The notes beneath the pieces were generated by a model, which saw only the letters and a program-made list of their open reading frames with translations, was not told the DNA's origin and searched no databases. The position numbers were made by a program, and so were the translations under genes. A DNA stretch of 64,000 nt. It comes from Streptomyces sp. KMM 9044 (GTDB taxonomy: Bacteria; Actinomycetota; Actinomycetes; Streptomycetales; Streptomycetaceae). Shown here in pieces: positions 24,115-32,254 of this stretch. Numbering within the stretch: position 1 is the stretch's first letter; every line of letters begins with the position of its first letter. The stretch lies in NCBI RefSeq assembly GCF_024701375.2, contig NZ_CP113910.1, positions 2,418,001-2,482,000 of the forward strand, read 5' to 3'.

Positions 24115-24500
24115 AATCCGCACAATAGCCCGCTTGTCCCGGGCCGTAAGGCGCTGGTCAGCACGTGTGATGACGACTACGTGACCAAATCGGCCATGGC
24201 GTGTGCACGAATTCGAGGTATGGTGGTAATGCGTCTGTCGACTACTTTGAGGTAGTCGACAGGGCGCATGCATGAGGATGCCCGGTCGGAGGCCCGATCG
24301 GCTCCGCCCCGACCGCTCTCCCTGACCGTACGGCACCTTGCGTACGACGATCGGAGGGACCCTCAGCGGTACGAGCGCTAGAGCGTCGGCAGTGGTCCCG
24401 TGCCCTACGGCATCCCCGTAAGGCAGCCGACGTCCCCGGCACGGTCCATAGACGACCCCCCGCGCTCGCCTCGCACCGCGCACACAGAAGAGGCAGCACC
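24115..24500 (+). promoter_or_regulatory. long structured leader/promoter region of the DEAD-box helicase
   Basis: A 386-base divergent intergenic region. It contains a hairpin at 24230-24268: perfect 11-bp arms CTGTCGACTAC (24235-24245) and GTAGTCGACAG (24252-24262) around a 6-base loop, extended by TGCG/CGCA. Further short inverted repeats follow (GGTCGG...CCGACC near 24283-24313, GTAC-rich pairs near 24325-24350). AT content is higher near 24190-24230, a likely promoter. A long structured 5' leader suits an RNA helicase regulated by cold or RNA structure, which is inference. Confidence 0.5.
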
Positions 24501-27056
24501 CTGACTACGTTCCGAGAGCTCGGGATTCTCCCCGAGACCGCCGAAGCCCTTGAAGCCGTCGGCATCATCACCCCCTTCCCCATCCAGGAGATGACGCTCC
24601 CCGTGGCCCTGTCGGGCTCGGACGTCATCGGCCAGGCCAAGACCGGTACCGGCAAGACGCTGGGCTTCGGCCTTCCGCTCCTCGAGCGCGTGACCGTCCC
24701 CGCGGACGTGGAGGCGGGCCGCGCGAAGCCCGAGGACCTCACGGACACGCCGCAGGCGCTCGTCGTCGTCCCCACCCGCGAGCTGTGCACGCAGGTCACC
24801 AACGACCTGCTGACCGCAGGCAAGGTGCGCAACGTCCGCGTCACCGCGATCTACGGCGGACGGGCCTACGAGCCGCAGGTCGAGGCCCTGAGGAAGGGCG
24901 TCGACGTGATCGTCGGCACCCCGGGCCGGCTGCTCGACCTGGCCGGGCAGAAGAAGCTGAACCTGAAGGATGTCAGGGCCCTCGTCCTCGACGAGGCCGA
25001 CGAGATGCTCGACCTGGGCTTCCTGCCCGACGTCGAGAAGATCATCAACCTGCTTCCGGCCCGCCGCCAGACCATGCTGTTCTCGGCGACGATGCCGGGC
25101 GCGGTCATTGGGCTGGCCCGCCGCTACATGTCGCAGCCCACGCACATCCGCGCCACCGCGCCGGACGACGAGGGCGCGACCGTCGCGAACACCACGCAGT
25201 TCATCTACCGCGCGCACAACATGGACAAGCCCGAGATGGTCGCGCGGATACTCCAGGCGGACAGCCGGGGCCTGGTCATGGTCTTCTGCCGCACCAAGCG
25301 CACCGCCGCCGACCTCGCCGACCAGCTCAAGCAGCGCGGTTTCGCCTCCGGCGCGGTCCACGGCGACCTCGGCCAGGGCGCCCGCGAGCAGGCGCTGCGC
25401 GCGTTCCGCAACGGCAAGGTGGACGTGCTCGTCTGCACCGACGTCGCCGCCCGCGGCATCGACGTCGAAGGCGTCACGCACGTCATCAACTACCAGTCCC
25501 CCGAGGACGAGAAGACGTACCTGCACCGCATCGGCCGTACCGGCCGCGCGGGGGCGAAGGGTACGGCGATCACGCTGGTCGACTGGGACGACATCCCGCG
25601 CTGGCAGCTGATCAACAAAGCGCTGGACCTGGGCTTCGGCGACCCGCCGGAGACGTACTCCACCTCCCCGCACCTGTTCACCGACCTCGGCATCTCCGAG
25701 GGCACGAAGGGGGTCCTGCCACGTTCGGAGCGCGTCCGCGCCGGGCTCGACGCGGAGGAGATGGAGGACCTGGGCGAGCCGGGCGGCCGTGGTGGCCCAC
25801 GCGGACGCGGTGGCCGCAACGACCGGGCCGACCGCAGCAACCGGGGCGACTCCCGGTCCGCCGATCACGAGCGTTTGGCCCGTACGCCGCGCCGCCGTCG
25901 CCGCACACGTGGCGGTACGCCGCTGAGCGAGTCGGCGCGGCAGCCGGCGGTCCCGGCCGTCGAGGGCACCGGTGAAAGCACCGGTGAGACGGAGGCCGGC
26001 ACCGCTTCCCGCACCCCGCGTCGCCGTCGCCGTATGCGCGGTGGGGCCGCGGCCGAGGCGACGACGGCCCCGGTGACCGCGGTCGAGTCCGCCGAGGCCG
26101 CTGTCGCGACGGCGGAGGGCACGACCGGCCACGCGCCAATGGCCCTGGAGGCCCTCGATGCCCCGTCGGGCGAGGTCCCGTCGAAGTCGCGCCGCCGCCG
26201 TTCCCGCAGGTCCGCGGAGCCGGAAGCCGTCGACTCCGCGGCCGACGCAGCGGTGGCGGTCGCCGTCGCCCCGTCGGCCGGGAGCACCGCCCCGACCGGG
26301 ACGGCCCCGGTGACCGGGGAGCCCGAGGCCCCCGCCGCCGAGCCGCGCCGTCGCCGGACCCGCAAGTCCGCGGCCGCGACTGCGTCTTCGGCTGCCGAGG
26401 CAGTGGCGGACACGGCCGAGGCGACCGCCGCATCCGTCCCGGAGCCGGTGGAGACCAAGCCGCGCCGCACCCGCAAGAGCGTGGCCAGGGCCCCCGAGGC
26501 TGCCGAGGCCGTGCTCGACACCGCCGAAGGCACGGAGGCCAAGCCCCGCCGCCGCACCCGCAAGGCCACCGCGACGGCCGAGGCCGCCGGGACCACCGCG
26601 ACGGCCGCTGGTATTCCGGCCCAGGCTGCGTCCGAGACCGAGCCGGAGGCAGCCGTGGCGGCCAAGCCCCGGCGCACCCGCAAGACCGCCGCGACGGCGG
26701 AGACGGCTGTGGACACGGCCGAGGCCACCGAGGCCAAGCCCCGGGTCCGCCGCACCCGCAAGGCGGCCACCGCCACGCAGCAGCCGGAAGCCTCGCCGGA
26801 GACCACGGTCACCACGGCCGAGGCGAAGCCCAAGCGCACCCGGAAGGCGGCGGCCGACAAGACCGTCGACACTGCTGAGGCTGTCGAGGCTGTCGAGACC
26901 AAGCCCCGCCGCCGCGCCCGCAAGGCCACCGCGGACACCGCCGGTATCCCGGCCCAGGCTGCGTCCGAGACCGAGCCGGAGGCAGCCGTGGCGGCCAAGC
27001 CCCGGCGCACCCGCAAGACCGCCGCGACGGCCCCCGTGGAGTCCACGGAGGCCTGA
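24501..27056 (+). CDS. DEAD-box ATP-dependent RNA helicase with basic repeat tail; apparent CTG start
   Basis: About 851 residues. Residues 1-400 are a complete DEAD-box core: Q-motif FRELGILPETAEALEAVGII then PFPIQ, motif I AKTGTGKT, PTRELC, GTPGR, DEAD, SAT, ARGID and HRIGRTGRAG. The rest is a 400-residue Ala/Glu/Thr-rich tail with about a dozen basic clusters of the R-R-R-T-R-K type, likely RNA- or ribosome-binding. The first in-frame ATG (24591) would remove the Q-motif. No ATG, GTG or TTG occurs in frame upstream for well over 100 bases, whereas CTG 24501 follows AAGAGG by seven bases and gives a family-like N-terminus. Probable role: RNA unwinding in ribosome assembly or mRNA decay. Confidence 0.88.
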   Translation: MTTFRELGILPETAEALEAVGIITPFPIQEMTLPVALSGSDVIGQAKTGTGKTLGFGLPLLERVTVPADVEAGRAKPEDLTDTPQALVVVPTRELCTQVTNDLLTAGKVRNVRVTAIYGGRAYEPQVEALRKGVDVIVGTPGRLLDLAGQKKLNLKDVRALVLDEADEMLDLGFLPDVEKIINLLPARRQTMLFSATMPGAVIGLARRYMSQPTHIRATAPDDEGATVANTTQFIYRAHNMDKPEMVARILQADSRGLVMVFCRTKRTAADLADQLKQRGFASGAVHGDLGQGAREQALRAFRNGKVDVLVCTDVAARGIDVEGVTHVINYQSPEDEKTYLHRIGRTGRAGAKGTAITLVDWDDIPRWQLINKALDLGFGDPPETYSTSPHLFTDLGISEGTKGVLPRSERVRAGLDAEEMEDLGEPGGRGGPRGRGGRNDRADRSNRGDSRSADHERLARTPRRRRRTRGGTPLSESARQPAVPAVEGTGESTGETEAGTASRTPRRRRRMRGGAAAEATTAPVTAVESAEAAVATAEGTTGHAPMALEALDAPSGEVPSKSRRRRSRRSAEPEAVDSAADAAVAVAVAPSAGSTAPTGTAPVTGEPEAPAAEPRRRRTRKSAAATASSAAEAVADTAEATAASVPEPVETKPRRTRKSVARAPEAAEAVLDTAEGTEAKPRRRTRKATATAEAAGTTATAAGIPAQAASETEPEAAVAAKPRRTRKTAATAETAVDTAEATEAKPRVRRTRKAATATQQPEASPETTVTTAEAKPKRTRKAAADKTVDTAEAVEAVETKPRRRARKATADTAGIPAQAASETEPEAAVAAKPRRTRKTAATAPVESTEA
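26610..26698 (+). repeat. 89-bp direct repeat, copy 1 (helicase tail)
   Basis: This segment recurs at 26943-27031, 333 bases (111 codons) downstream, with a single mismatch seen by eye. Both encode a 30-residue piece running from GIPAQAASETEPEA to KPRRTRKTAA. The near-identity at synonymous positions points to a recent duplication or gene conversion. Confidence 0.9.
26943..27031 (+). repeat. 89-bp direct repeat, copy 2 (helicase tail)
   Basis: Second copy of the repeat at 26610-26698, in the same frame, ending shortly before the helicase stop codon. Confidence 0.9.
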
Positions 27057-27067
27057 CGCCCACCAGA

Positions 27068-27125
27068 GGCGACGCCGACGGCCCGGCCCCCACAGAGGTG
27101 TGGGGGCCGGGCCGTCGGCGTCGCC
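27068..27125. terminator. very strong terminator hairpin after the helicase gene
   Basis: A perfect 27-bp stem (27068-27094 with 27099-27125) closed by the tetraloop GAGG, starting 11 bases after the helicase stop. It is the longest perfect hairpin noticed in the window. Confidence 0.9.
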
Positions 27126-27165
27126 CGGCGCCCCGTCCGCGCCCCGTCCGCGCCCCGGCGCCCGC

Positions 27166-27171
27166 TACCCT
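27166..27171 (+). promoter_or_regulatory. -10 element of a leaderless gene
   Basis: TACCCT ends six bases before the GTG at 27178, the spacing expected for transcription starting at the initiation codon. No ribosome-binding site is present. Confidence 0.55.
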
Positions 27172-27177
27172 CACCCC

Positions 27178-28176
27178 GTGACCAGCCACCCCTCCCCCGT
27201 TTCCCCTCCTTCCGCTCCTTCCGCTTCCCCTGCCCCCTCCCCTCCCTCCCCTTCCTCCCCTCCCTTCTCCACGCTGCCGGCCGGTGCTCGGGCTTACCGG
27301 CTCCGCACCGCCCGTGGGGAGTTCGCCGTCGTCGACGTGCCGCCGGCCGACGGGATCGAGCCGAAGGGGGTCGTGCTGTCGCTGCCCGGGTTCACGGGCA
27401 GCAAGGAGGACTTCACGCTGGTGCACGGACCGCTCGCCGCACGCGGGTACCGCAGCGTCGCCGTGGACGGGCGGGGGCAGTACGAGTCGGACGGGCCCCT
27501 GGACGACGAGTCCGCGTACGCGCGGGCGGAACTGGCGCGGGACGTGCTCGCGCAGGCGGAGGCGCTCGGCGGTCCGCGCGGAGCGGACGTACCACTGCAT
27601 CTGGTCGGACACTCGCTCGGCGGCCAGATCGCCCGTGCTGCGCTGCTCGAGGACCTCTCGCCTTTCGGTTCGCTCACCCTGATCTCGTCCGGTCCCGCCC
27701 GGATCTCGGTCTCCCAGGAACAGCGCGTGAAGCTGCTGCGGGACGCGCTCTCCCACAAGACGATGGCGGAGTGCTGGGATGCGGTCCTGGCCCTGGGCCC
27801 ACCGGAGGAGGTCGGCGGACCCGCGCGCGGGATCGGGGGCCAGGAGCATCTGCGCCGCCGCTGGCTGGGCACCAGCCCCGCTCAGCTCCTTGCTACGGGG
27901 CGGCAGTTGTGCGCGGAGCCGGATCTGGTCGCCGAACTGGCCGCCGTACCGCTGCCGTTCCACGTGCTGTCGGGCGCGTACGACGACACCTGGCCGGTGG
28001 CGGACCTCGACGCCATGGCCGTACGCCTGAACGCGCACCGCACGGTCGTCGCGGGGGCCGAGCACTCCCCCGCCGCCGACCGGCCCGAGCCCACCGCGCA
28101 AGCCCTCGCCGACTTCTGGGACGGCCTCCAGGCCCGCCCCGCCGACAACGCCACCGGCACCGGGCCCCTCTCCTAG
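27178..28176 (+). CDS. alpha/beta-fold hydrolase
   Basis: A 332-residue hydrolase. A Ser/Pro-rich N-terminal stretch (about 35 residues) precedes the core: LSLPGFTGSKEDF (oxyanion loop), VDGRGQYESDGP, nucleophile elbow GHSLGGQIA, LSGAYDDTWPV (acid) and VAGAEHSPAADRPE (histidine). This is the usual cytosolic esterase/lipase-like arrangement; the substrate is not evident. GTG 27178 is preferred because a -10-like TACCCT precedes it at leaderless spacing. The stop codon overlaps that of the convergent NYN gene in the palindrome CTAG, so the two genes share four bases and no terminator separates them. Confidence 0.87.
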   Translation: MTSHPSPVSPPSAPSASPAPSPPSPSSPPFSTLPAGARAYRLRTARGEFAVVDVPPADGIEPKGVVLSLPGFTGSKEDFTLVHGPLAARGYRSVAVDGRGQYESDGPLDDESAYARAELARDVLAQAEALGGPRGADVPLHLVGHSLGGQIARAALLEDLSPFGSLTLISSGPARISVSQEQRVKLLRDALSHKTMAECWDAVLALGPPEEVGGPARGIGGQEHLRRRWLGTSPAQLLATGRQLCAEPDLVAELAAVPLPFHVLSGAYDDTWPVADLDAMAVRLNAHRTVVAGAEHSPAADRPEPTAQALADFWDGLQARPADNATGTGPLS

Positions 28177-29066
28177 TACTGCGCCTGGAGGTGGGCCCAG
28201 AAGCCGTCGCGCAGGGCGCGTCGCAGGTCGGCCTGTCCGCGCAGGGAGTACTGCAGCAGCCCTTCGGCCTCCACCAGCAGGTCCTGGTCGACCGAGCCGG
28301 GCAGATAGGGGCGGCCCGGCAGTAGTTCCACCAGCGAGTCCCGCCCGCGTTCGGAGAGCCACTTCGCGGCGATCTGCGCGCCGACGAAGCGGACGTCCTC
28401 GCGGGCGGGCCGGCCCGTCGCGGGCTCGTACATGGGGCCCGTACGCCGGGAGACGTACGGCTTGAAGAAGTCGAGGTCGAAGGTGCGCTGGCTGTCGACC
28501 TCCCAGAGCAGGGGCTCGGCCTGGTTGCGGCCATCAGGGGCCTCTATCCCCCAGAGGTGGACCCGGGCGCCGTACCCCTGGGCGGCCTCGACCGCCGAGA
28601 CCAGGTCCTCGTCGCCGCCCAGCAGGGCCGCGTCGCTGATGGCGCGGTGCCGGGCCAGTGACTCCAGGTCGGAGCGGATCAGGGAGTCGACGCCCTTCTG
28701 CTGGTTGTTGGCGTTGAGGTTGCCCAGGCGGACCTTGACGTCGGGGAGCTCGGCGATGGTCTGCTGCTCGGCGGTGTGGATACGGCGCCTGGCGCCGTCG
28801 TACCAGTAGACGCGCAGCAGTCTGCTGTCCGCGAAGATGGTGCGGGCCCGGTCGATGAGCGCGTCGATGAGTCCCTCGGCGTCGAGGTCGAAGGCCCGGC
28901 GGTCCTCCGTCCCGGCCACCAGCCGCCCCGCCGCCGCGTACAGGTAGCCCGCGTCGACGAAGATCGCGTGGGTGGAGGGCGTCTTCGCCACCTCGGCGAG
29001 CATGCGCTGGAGCAGCTCGTTCGTGCGGTCGATACGGGAGTTCAGGTCCGCCAGGTCGTCGTTCAT
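28173..29066 (-). CDS. NYN-domain (PIN-like) nuclease-family protein
   Basis: About 297 residues. An N-terminal helix (DDLADLNSRIDRTNELLQRMLAEV) may form a coiled coil. The NYN/PIN-like fold shows HAIFVDAGYLYAAAGRL (first Asp), NNQQKGVDSLIRSDLESLA (second acidic cluster) and DAALLGGDEDLVSAVEAAQ (third), the metal-binding acidic set of LabA/NYN RNases. A C-terminal helical part has no recognised domain. Probable activity is RNA cleavage. ATG 29066 (GGAAA upstream) and ATG 29075 are both possible starts. Confidence 0.83.
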   Translation of the reverse strand: MNDDLADLNSRIDRTNELLQRMLAEVAKTPSTHAIFVDAGYLYAAAGRLVAGTEDRRAFDLDAEGLIDALIDRARTIFADSRLLRVYWYDGARRRIHTAEQQTIAELPDVKVRLGNLNANNQQKGVDSLIRSDLESLARHRAISDAALLGGDEDLVSAVEAAQGYGARVHLWGIEAPDGRNQAEPLLWEVDSQRTFDLDFFKPYVSRRTGPMYEPATGRPAREDVRFVGAQIAAKWLSERGRDSLVELLPGRPYLPGSVDQDLLVEAEGLLQYSLRGQADLRRALRDGFWAHLQAQY

Positions 29067-29175
29067 CGTTTCCATTGTCCCGGCGGTCACTGTGCGAACA
29101 CAACCGGTCCCGGTCGGTCTCCTGCGAAACCCCTACTCGTCATTATTTAGCCGATCGAAGAATTTCTTTAGCGTA

Positions 29176-29202
29176 GGGAATGTCTGTAGGGGGCAACTCG
29201 TT
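29176..29202 (+). promoter_or_regulatory. sigma-R-type promoter upstream of the 50-residue ORF
   Basis: GGGAAT (29176-29181) and CGTT (29199-29202) give GGAAT-N18-GTT exactly, the sigma-R/SigH consensus, in an AT-richer intergenic stretch. The predicted start site lies about 85 bases before the small ORF on the same strand. Confidence 0.65.
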
Positions 29203-29293
29203 GAGAGCGGATGGAACACGGGCCGTTCCGGACCGTGGCCGACCACCCCAGTAGTTCTCCTTCAGGAGGATGCCCGGACGAAGGGAGAAGCCC

Positions 29294-29446
29294 CTGCGCT
29301 TCGAAATCATGCGACTCGACGACATCGACGGCACCGCCGTGGACACCACCGTCGTGGACGCCGCCTCCGTCAACCACATCGTGCAGCAGGCCGCCGCCAT
29401 CGGGCAGCGCCTGTGGATCCGCCCGGCCGACACACCGGCCTCATAA
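29294..29446 (+). CDS. small conserved-looking protein, 50 residues, possible CTG start
   Basis: The frame encodes LRFEIMRLDDIDGTAVDTTV, continues through DAASVNHIVQQAAAIGQRLW and ends IRPADTPAS. CTG 29294 follows AAGGGAG by six bases; the first ATG (29309) has no ribosome-binding site, so a CTG start is favoured. The protein is acidic with an amphipathic helix around SVNHIVQQAAAIGQ, and has no cysteine. A sigma-R-type promoter lies upstream and a hairpin with a T-run follows, so it looks like an independent unit. Function unknown. Confidence 0.6.
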   Translation: MRFEIMRLDDIDGTAVDTTVVDAASVNHIVQQAAAIGQRLWIRPADTPAS

Positions 29447-29480
29447 CTCAGGACACCGGCAGCGCACCGGCCTTCCGGAG

Positions 29481-29513
29481 CCCCCGTACCGCCGTCGCCG
29501 GCCACGGGGGTTT
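29481..29513 (+). terminator. terminator after the small ORF
   Basis: CCCCCGT (29481-29487) pairs with ACGGGGG (29504-29510) and is followed by TTT; it lies 34 bases after the stop codon. Confidence 0.6.
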
Positions 29514-29558
29514 CGTGCGTCCCGTGCGCTGCCGTCCGGCGTCGCGCGGGCGACACGG

Positions 29559-30164
29559 TCAACCGCCCTGGATCACCTGTGTGACCCCGTTGATGATCTG
29601 CTGGACGGCGATCGCGGAGAGCATCATGCCCGCGAGCCGCGTCACCAGGACCACCCCGCCGTCCTTGATGACCCTGATGATCAGCAGCGAGTACCGCATC
29701 ACCAGCCACAGCACGACGTGGATGGCGAGGATCGCCGCCCACACCGACACCTGGGCCGTGCCGCTGTCGGCCTTCTGCACGGCGAGGATGACCGACACGA
29801 TCGCGCCGGGCCCGGCCAGCAGCGGCATGCCGAGCGGGACCAGGGCGACGTTGACGTCCTTGGTCTGCTGGGGCTCGTCGGTCTTGCCGGTGAGCAGGTC
29901 GAGCGCGATCAGCAGGAGCAGCAGCCCGCCCGCGATCATCAGCGCGGGCACGGACACGTGCAGGTAGTCGAGGATCTGCTGCCCGACCAGCCCGAACAGG
30001 GCGATCACGCCACCGGCCACGCAGACGGCCTGGAAGGCCATCCGCTTCTGCACCTTGGCGGGCCGGCCCGCGGTCAGGGCCAGGAAGATCGGGGTGATCC
30101 CGGGGGGATCCATGATGACGAAGAGGGTCAGGAAGAGGGAGCCGAAGACGGCGACGTCGAACAT
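29559..30164 (-). CDS. MarC-family integral membrane protein
   Basis: A 201-residue protein with six hydrophobic helices, beginning MFDVAVFGSLFLTLFVIMDP. DPPGITPIFLALT in helix 1-2 and NVALVPLGMPLLAGPGAI in the second half are the two inverted signature repeats of the MarC (UPF0056) family. The family resembles small-molecule exporters, but the substrate is unproven. Starting at ATG 30164 gives the usual family length (about 200 residues). A 194-base gap separates it from the upstream PHP gene. Confidence 0.9.
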   Translation of the reverse strand: MFDVAVFGSLFLTLFVIMDPPGITPIFLALTAGRPAKVQKRMAFQAVCVAGGVIALFGLVGQQILDYLHVSVPALMIAGGLLLLLIALDLLTGKTDEPQQTKDVNVALVPLGMPLLAGPGAIVSVILAVQKADSGTAQVSVWAAILAIHVVLWLVMRYSLLIIRVIKDGGVVLVTRLAGMMLSAIAVQQIINGVTQVIQGG

Positions 30165-30358
30165 GACTGCCTTGCTGTGAAACGAATGAGGGGAGAGGGG
30201 TGGCGGGAGCGGCGAGCCGGGGGCACCGGAAGGACGCGCGCGCAGACGTGCTCGATGCACGGGCTCGGAACGGGGAGCCTCAAGGAGCGGGAAGGCGCGG
30301 GGGGAAAGCGTGCGCCGCCCCTGCCGGGGCGAAGCCCAAGGGCGTACGGACGGGCGGC

Positions 30359-31216
30359 TCAGGCGCCGCCGGCCCCCGGCACCGGGAACGCGCCGGCCGC
30401 ACGGCGTGTGATCTCGCCGTACACCTCGGGGTCCGTGGTGAACTCGCCGGGCACGCAGCTCTTCCGGCTGCCGTGGTAGTCGCTGGACCCGGTCACGAGC
30501 AGCCCCAGTTCCTTCGCGAGGCCCCGCAGCCGCGCCCGGGTGTCGGGGTCGTGGTCCATGTGGTCGACCTCGATGCCGTCGAGGCCGGCCTCGGCCAGTT
30601 CGGCGATGGCGGAATCCGGCACGGTCCGACCGCGCTTGGCCGCGGCCGGGTGGGCGAACACCGCCACCCCGCCCGCTCCCTTGACCAGGCGCAGCGCCTC
30701 GAAGGGGTCGGTCTCGTGCTTCGCCATGTGGGCCCGGCCGCCGTCGGCCAGCCACTGCGGGGTGAACGCGTCGTTCACCGTCTCCACCACACCCAGCTCG
30801 ACGAGTGCCGTGGCGATGTGCGGGCGGCCCACCGAGCCGTCGCCGGCGATCCGCGCGACCTGCTCCCAGGTGACGGGCACCCCCAGATCGTTCAGCTTGG
30901 CGACCATGCCCCGGGCCCGCGGCACCCGGTCGTCCCGGACCAGCTCACGCTCGGCGAGCAGCGCCGGTTCCTCGGGGTCGAACAGGTAGGCCAGCATGTG
31001 CATGCTGGTGCCGGCGTAGCGGCAGGAGAGCTCGGCACCGGTCACCAGCGTGAGCCCCGCGGGGAGTGCGGCGAGGGCCTCTGCATGTCCGCGGGTGGTG
31101 TCGTGGTCGGTCAGCGCGACGACGTCGAGACCGGCGGCGGCCGCCGCTCGCACCAGCTCGGCCGGGGAGTCCGTACCGTCGGACGCGGTGGAGTGGGTGT
31201 GCAGATCGATGCGCAC
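30359..31216 (-). CDS. PHP-domain phosphoesterase (RNase AM/TrpH-like)
   Basis: A 285-residue PHP-domain protein: IDLHTHSTASDG (metal ligands), LTDHDTTRG, GAELSC, FAHPAAAKRG, GIEVDHMDHD and GSSDYHGSRK are the successive metal-binding motifs of the polymerase-and-histidinol-phosphatase fold. The TrpH/YciV subfamily acts as 5'-to-3' exoribonuclease or 3',5'-bisphosphate nucleotidase. All expected ligands are present, so it should be active with a trinuclear metal site. GTG 31216 (VRIDLHTH) is preferred, as family members begin just before the DLHTH motif. Confidence 0.9.
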   Translation of the reverse strand: MRIDLHTHSTASDGTDSPAELVRAAAAAGLDVVALTDHDTTRGHAEALAALPAGLTLVTGAELSCRYAGTSMHMLAYLFDPEEPALLAERELVRDDRVPRARGMVAKLNDLGVPVTWEQVARIAGDGSVGRPHIATALVELGVVETVNDAFTPQWLADGGRAHMAKHETDPFEALRLVKGAGGVAVFAHPAAAKRGRTVPDSAIAELAEAGLDGIEVDHMDHDPDTRARLRGLAKELGLLVTGSSDYHGSRKSCVPGEFTTDPEVYGEITRRAAGAFPVPGAGGA

Positions 31217-31381
31217 GACGCGTGGCTCCAAGCGGTGGCGGGCGGACGGGGACGGTTCAGGATAACCGCACTCCCGCACGCTACCGTCACACCCGAACTC
31301 GTCCCGCGCCCCCTACACACGCACTCCTCCGTCCACGCACTCCACCTCGACGCGCCCCTCCGGCCCTCCCGCCGCCACGGA

Positions 31382-32026
31382 TCACGGCGCCTCCATCAGC
31401 CGCGGCGACAGCGCACCGCAGGGCACCAGCTCCACTTCGGCCCCGGCGTCCCGCAGGTCGGTGAGGACCAGTTCGTCGTACATCAGGAGCCCGGACCGCT
31501 CGGGCCACACCACCGCCCACAGCCACATCCCGAGCGCCTCGCCCGCGAAGACGGCCCGGTCGTCCGGTGTCTTGGAGACGTGCCAGAGCGGGGTCGGGCG
31601 GCCGGCGGCCAGCACCTTGGTGTCGGCGGGCTTCTCGACGTCCAGATACGGCCCCGGGTCCGGACCTTCGACGCCCGCGTACCGCGCGCCGAGTCCGACG
31701 CCGAGTTCCTCGGCCACCAGGATCAGCTCGCCCATGCCGCCGAGCGGCCCGGGTCCGGTGCACGCGACGGCGCTGGCACGGCCGCCGCTGCGGTCGTCAC
31801 CGGCGCTGGCCACACCGCTGAACAGCCAGCCCACCGGCAGCGGCCACGGCATCCACACCGGCACCCGCGTACGGTGTACGACGACGTCGAGAGCCTCGAC
31901 GCTCGGCGGTATCACGGGCTGGACCGGATGCACGGTGCCGTGCGCATCGCACTGCCAGGCATCGGAGAAGAGGCCGGGAGCCCTGACCCGGCCACCACAC
32001 TTCGGGCAACTGGGTTCGCCTCTCAT
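31382..32026 (-). CDS. DUF6758-type protein with N-terminal zinc ribbon
   Basis: A 214-residue protein whose N-terminus CPKCGGRVRAPGLFSDAWQC then DAHG resembles a C-x2-C / C-x2-H zinc ribbon. The body is rich in Trp, Pro and Gly (VWMPWPLPVGWLFSGVASAG; LWHVSKTPDDRAVFAGEALG) and fits a family seen in streptomycetes without known function. No membrane segment or catalytic motif is obvious. It is transcribed with, or just upstream of, the PHP gene on the minus strand (165-base gap). Confidence 0.75.
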   Translation of the reverse strand: MRGEPSCPKCGGRVRAPGLFSDAWQCDAHGTVHPVQPVIPPSVEALDVVVHRTRVPVWMPWPLPVGWLFSGVASAGDDRSGGRASAVACTGPGPLGGMGELILVAEELGVGLGARYAGVEGPDPGPYLDVEKPADTKVLAAGRPTPLWHVSKTPDDRAVFAGEALGMWLWAVVWPERSGLLMYDELVLTDLRDAGAEVELVPCGALSPRLMEAP

Positions 32027-32254
32027 AGGGCCCCACGGTCCTACCCTCGCACCGCCACGTCAAGGACGATCACCCGTTCGGACCGAACCGGTCACCCACC
32101 ACGGCCGAGGCCCGCCCGCCCGCGATCGCGCTCCCGGTTGACCTCAGGCCGCGCTTCCCTCGCCAACTGGGGCGTCACAGCTCGACGTTGACGGGTCGGC
32201 ACAGGTGAGCTTGCTCACTCCGGCGAGCGACCGCCCGCCCCGCCGGGGAGCCGT
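32027..32254. promoter_or_regulatory. intergenic region with a 14-base palindrome
   Basis: A 228-base gap between two minus-strand genes. GTGAGCTTGCTCAC (32205-32218) is a 6-bp inverted repeat with a 2-base centre, a possible operator or small hairpin. Nothing else was recognised. Confidence 0.35.
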
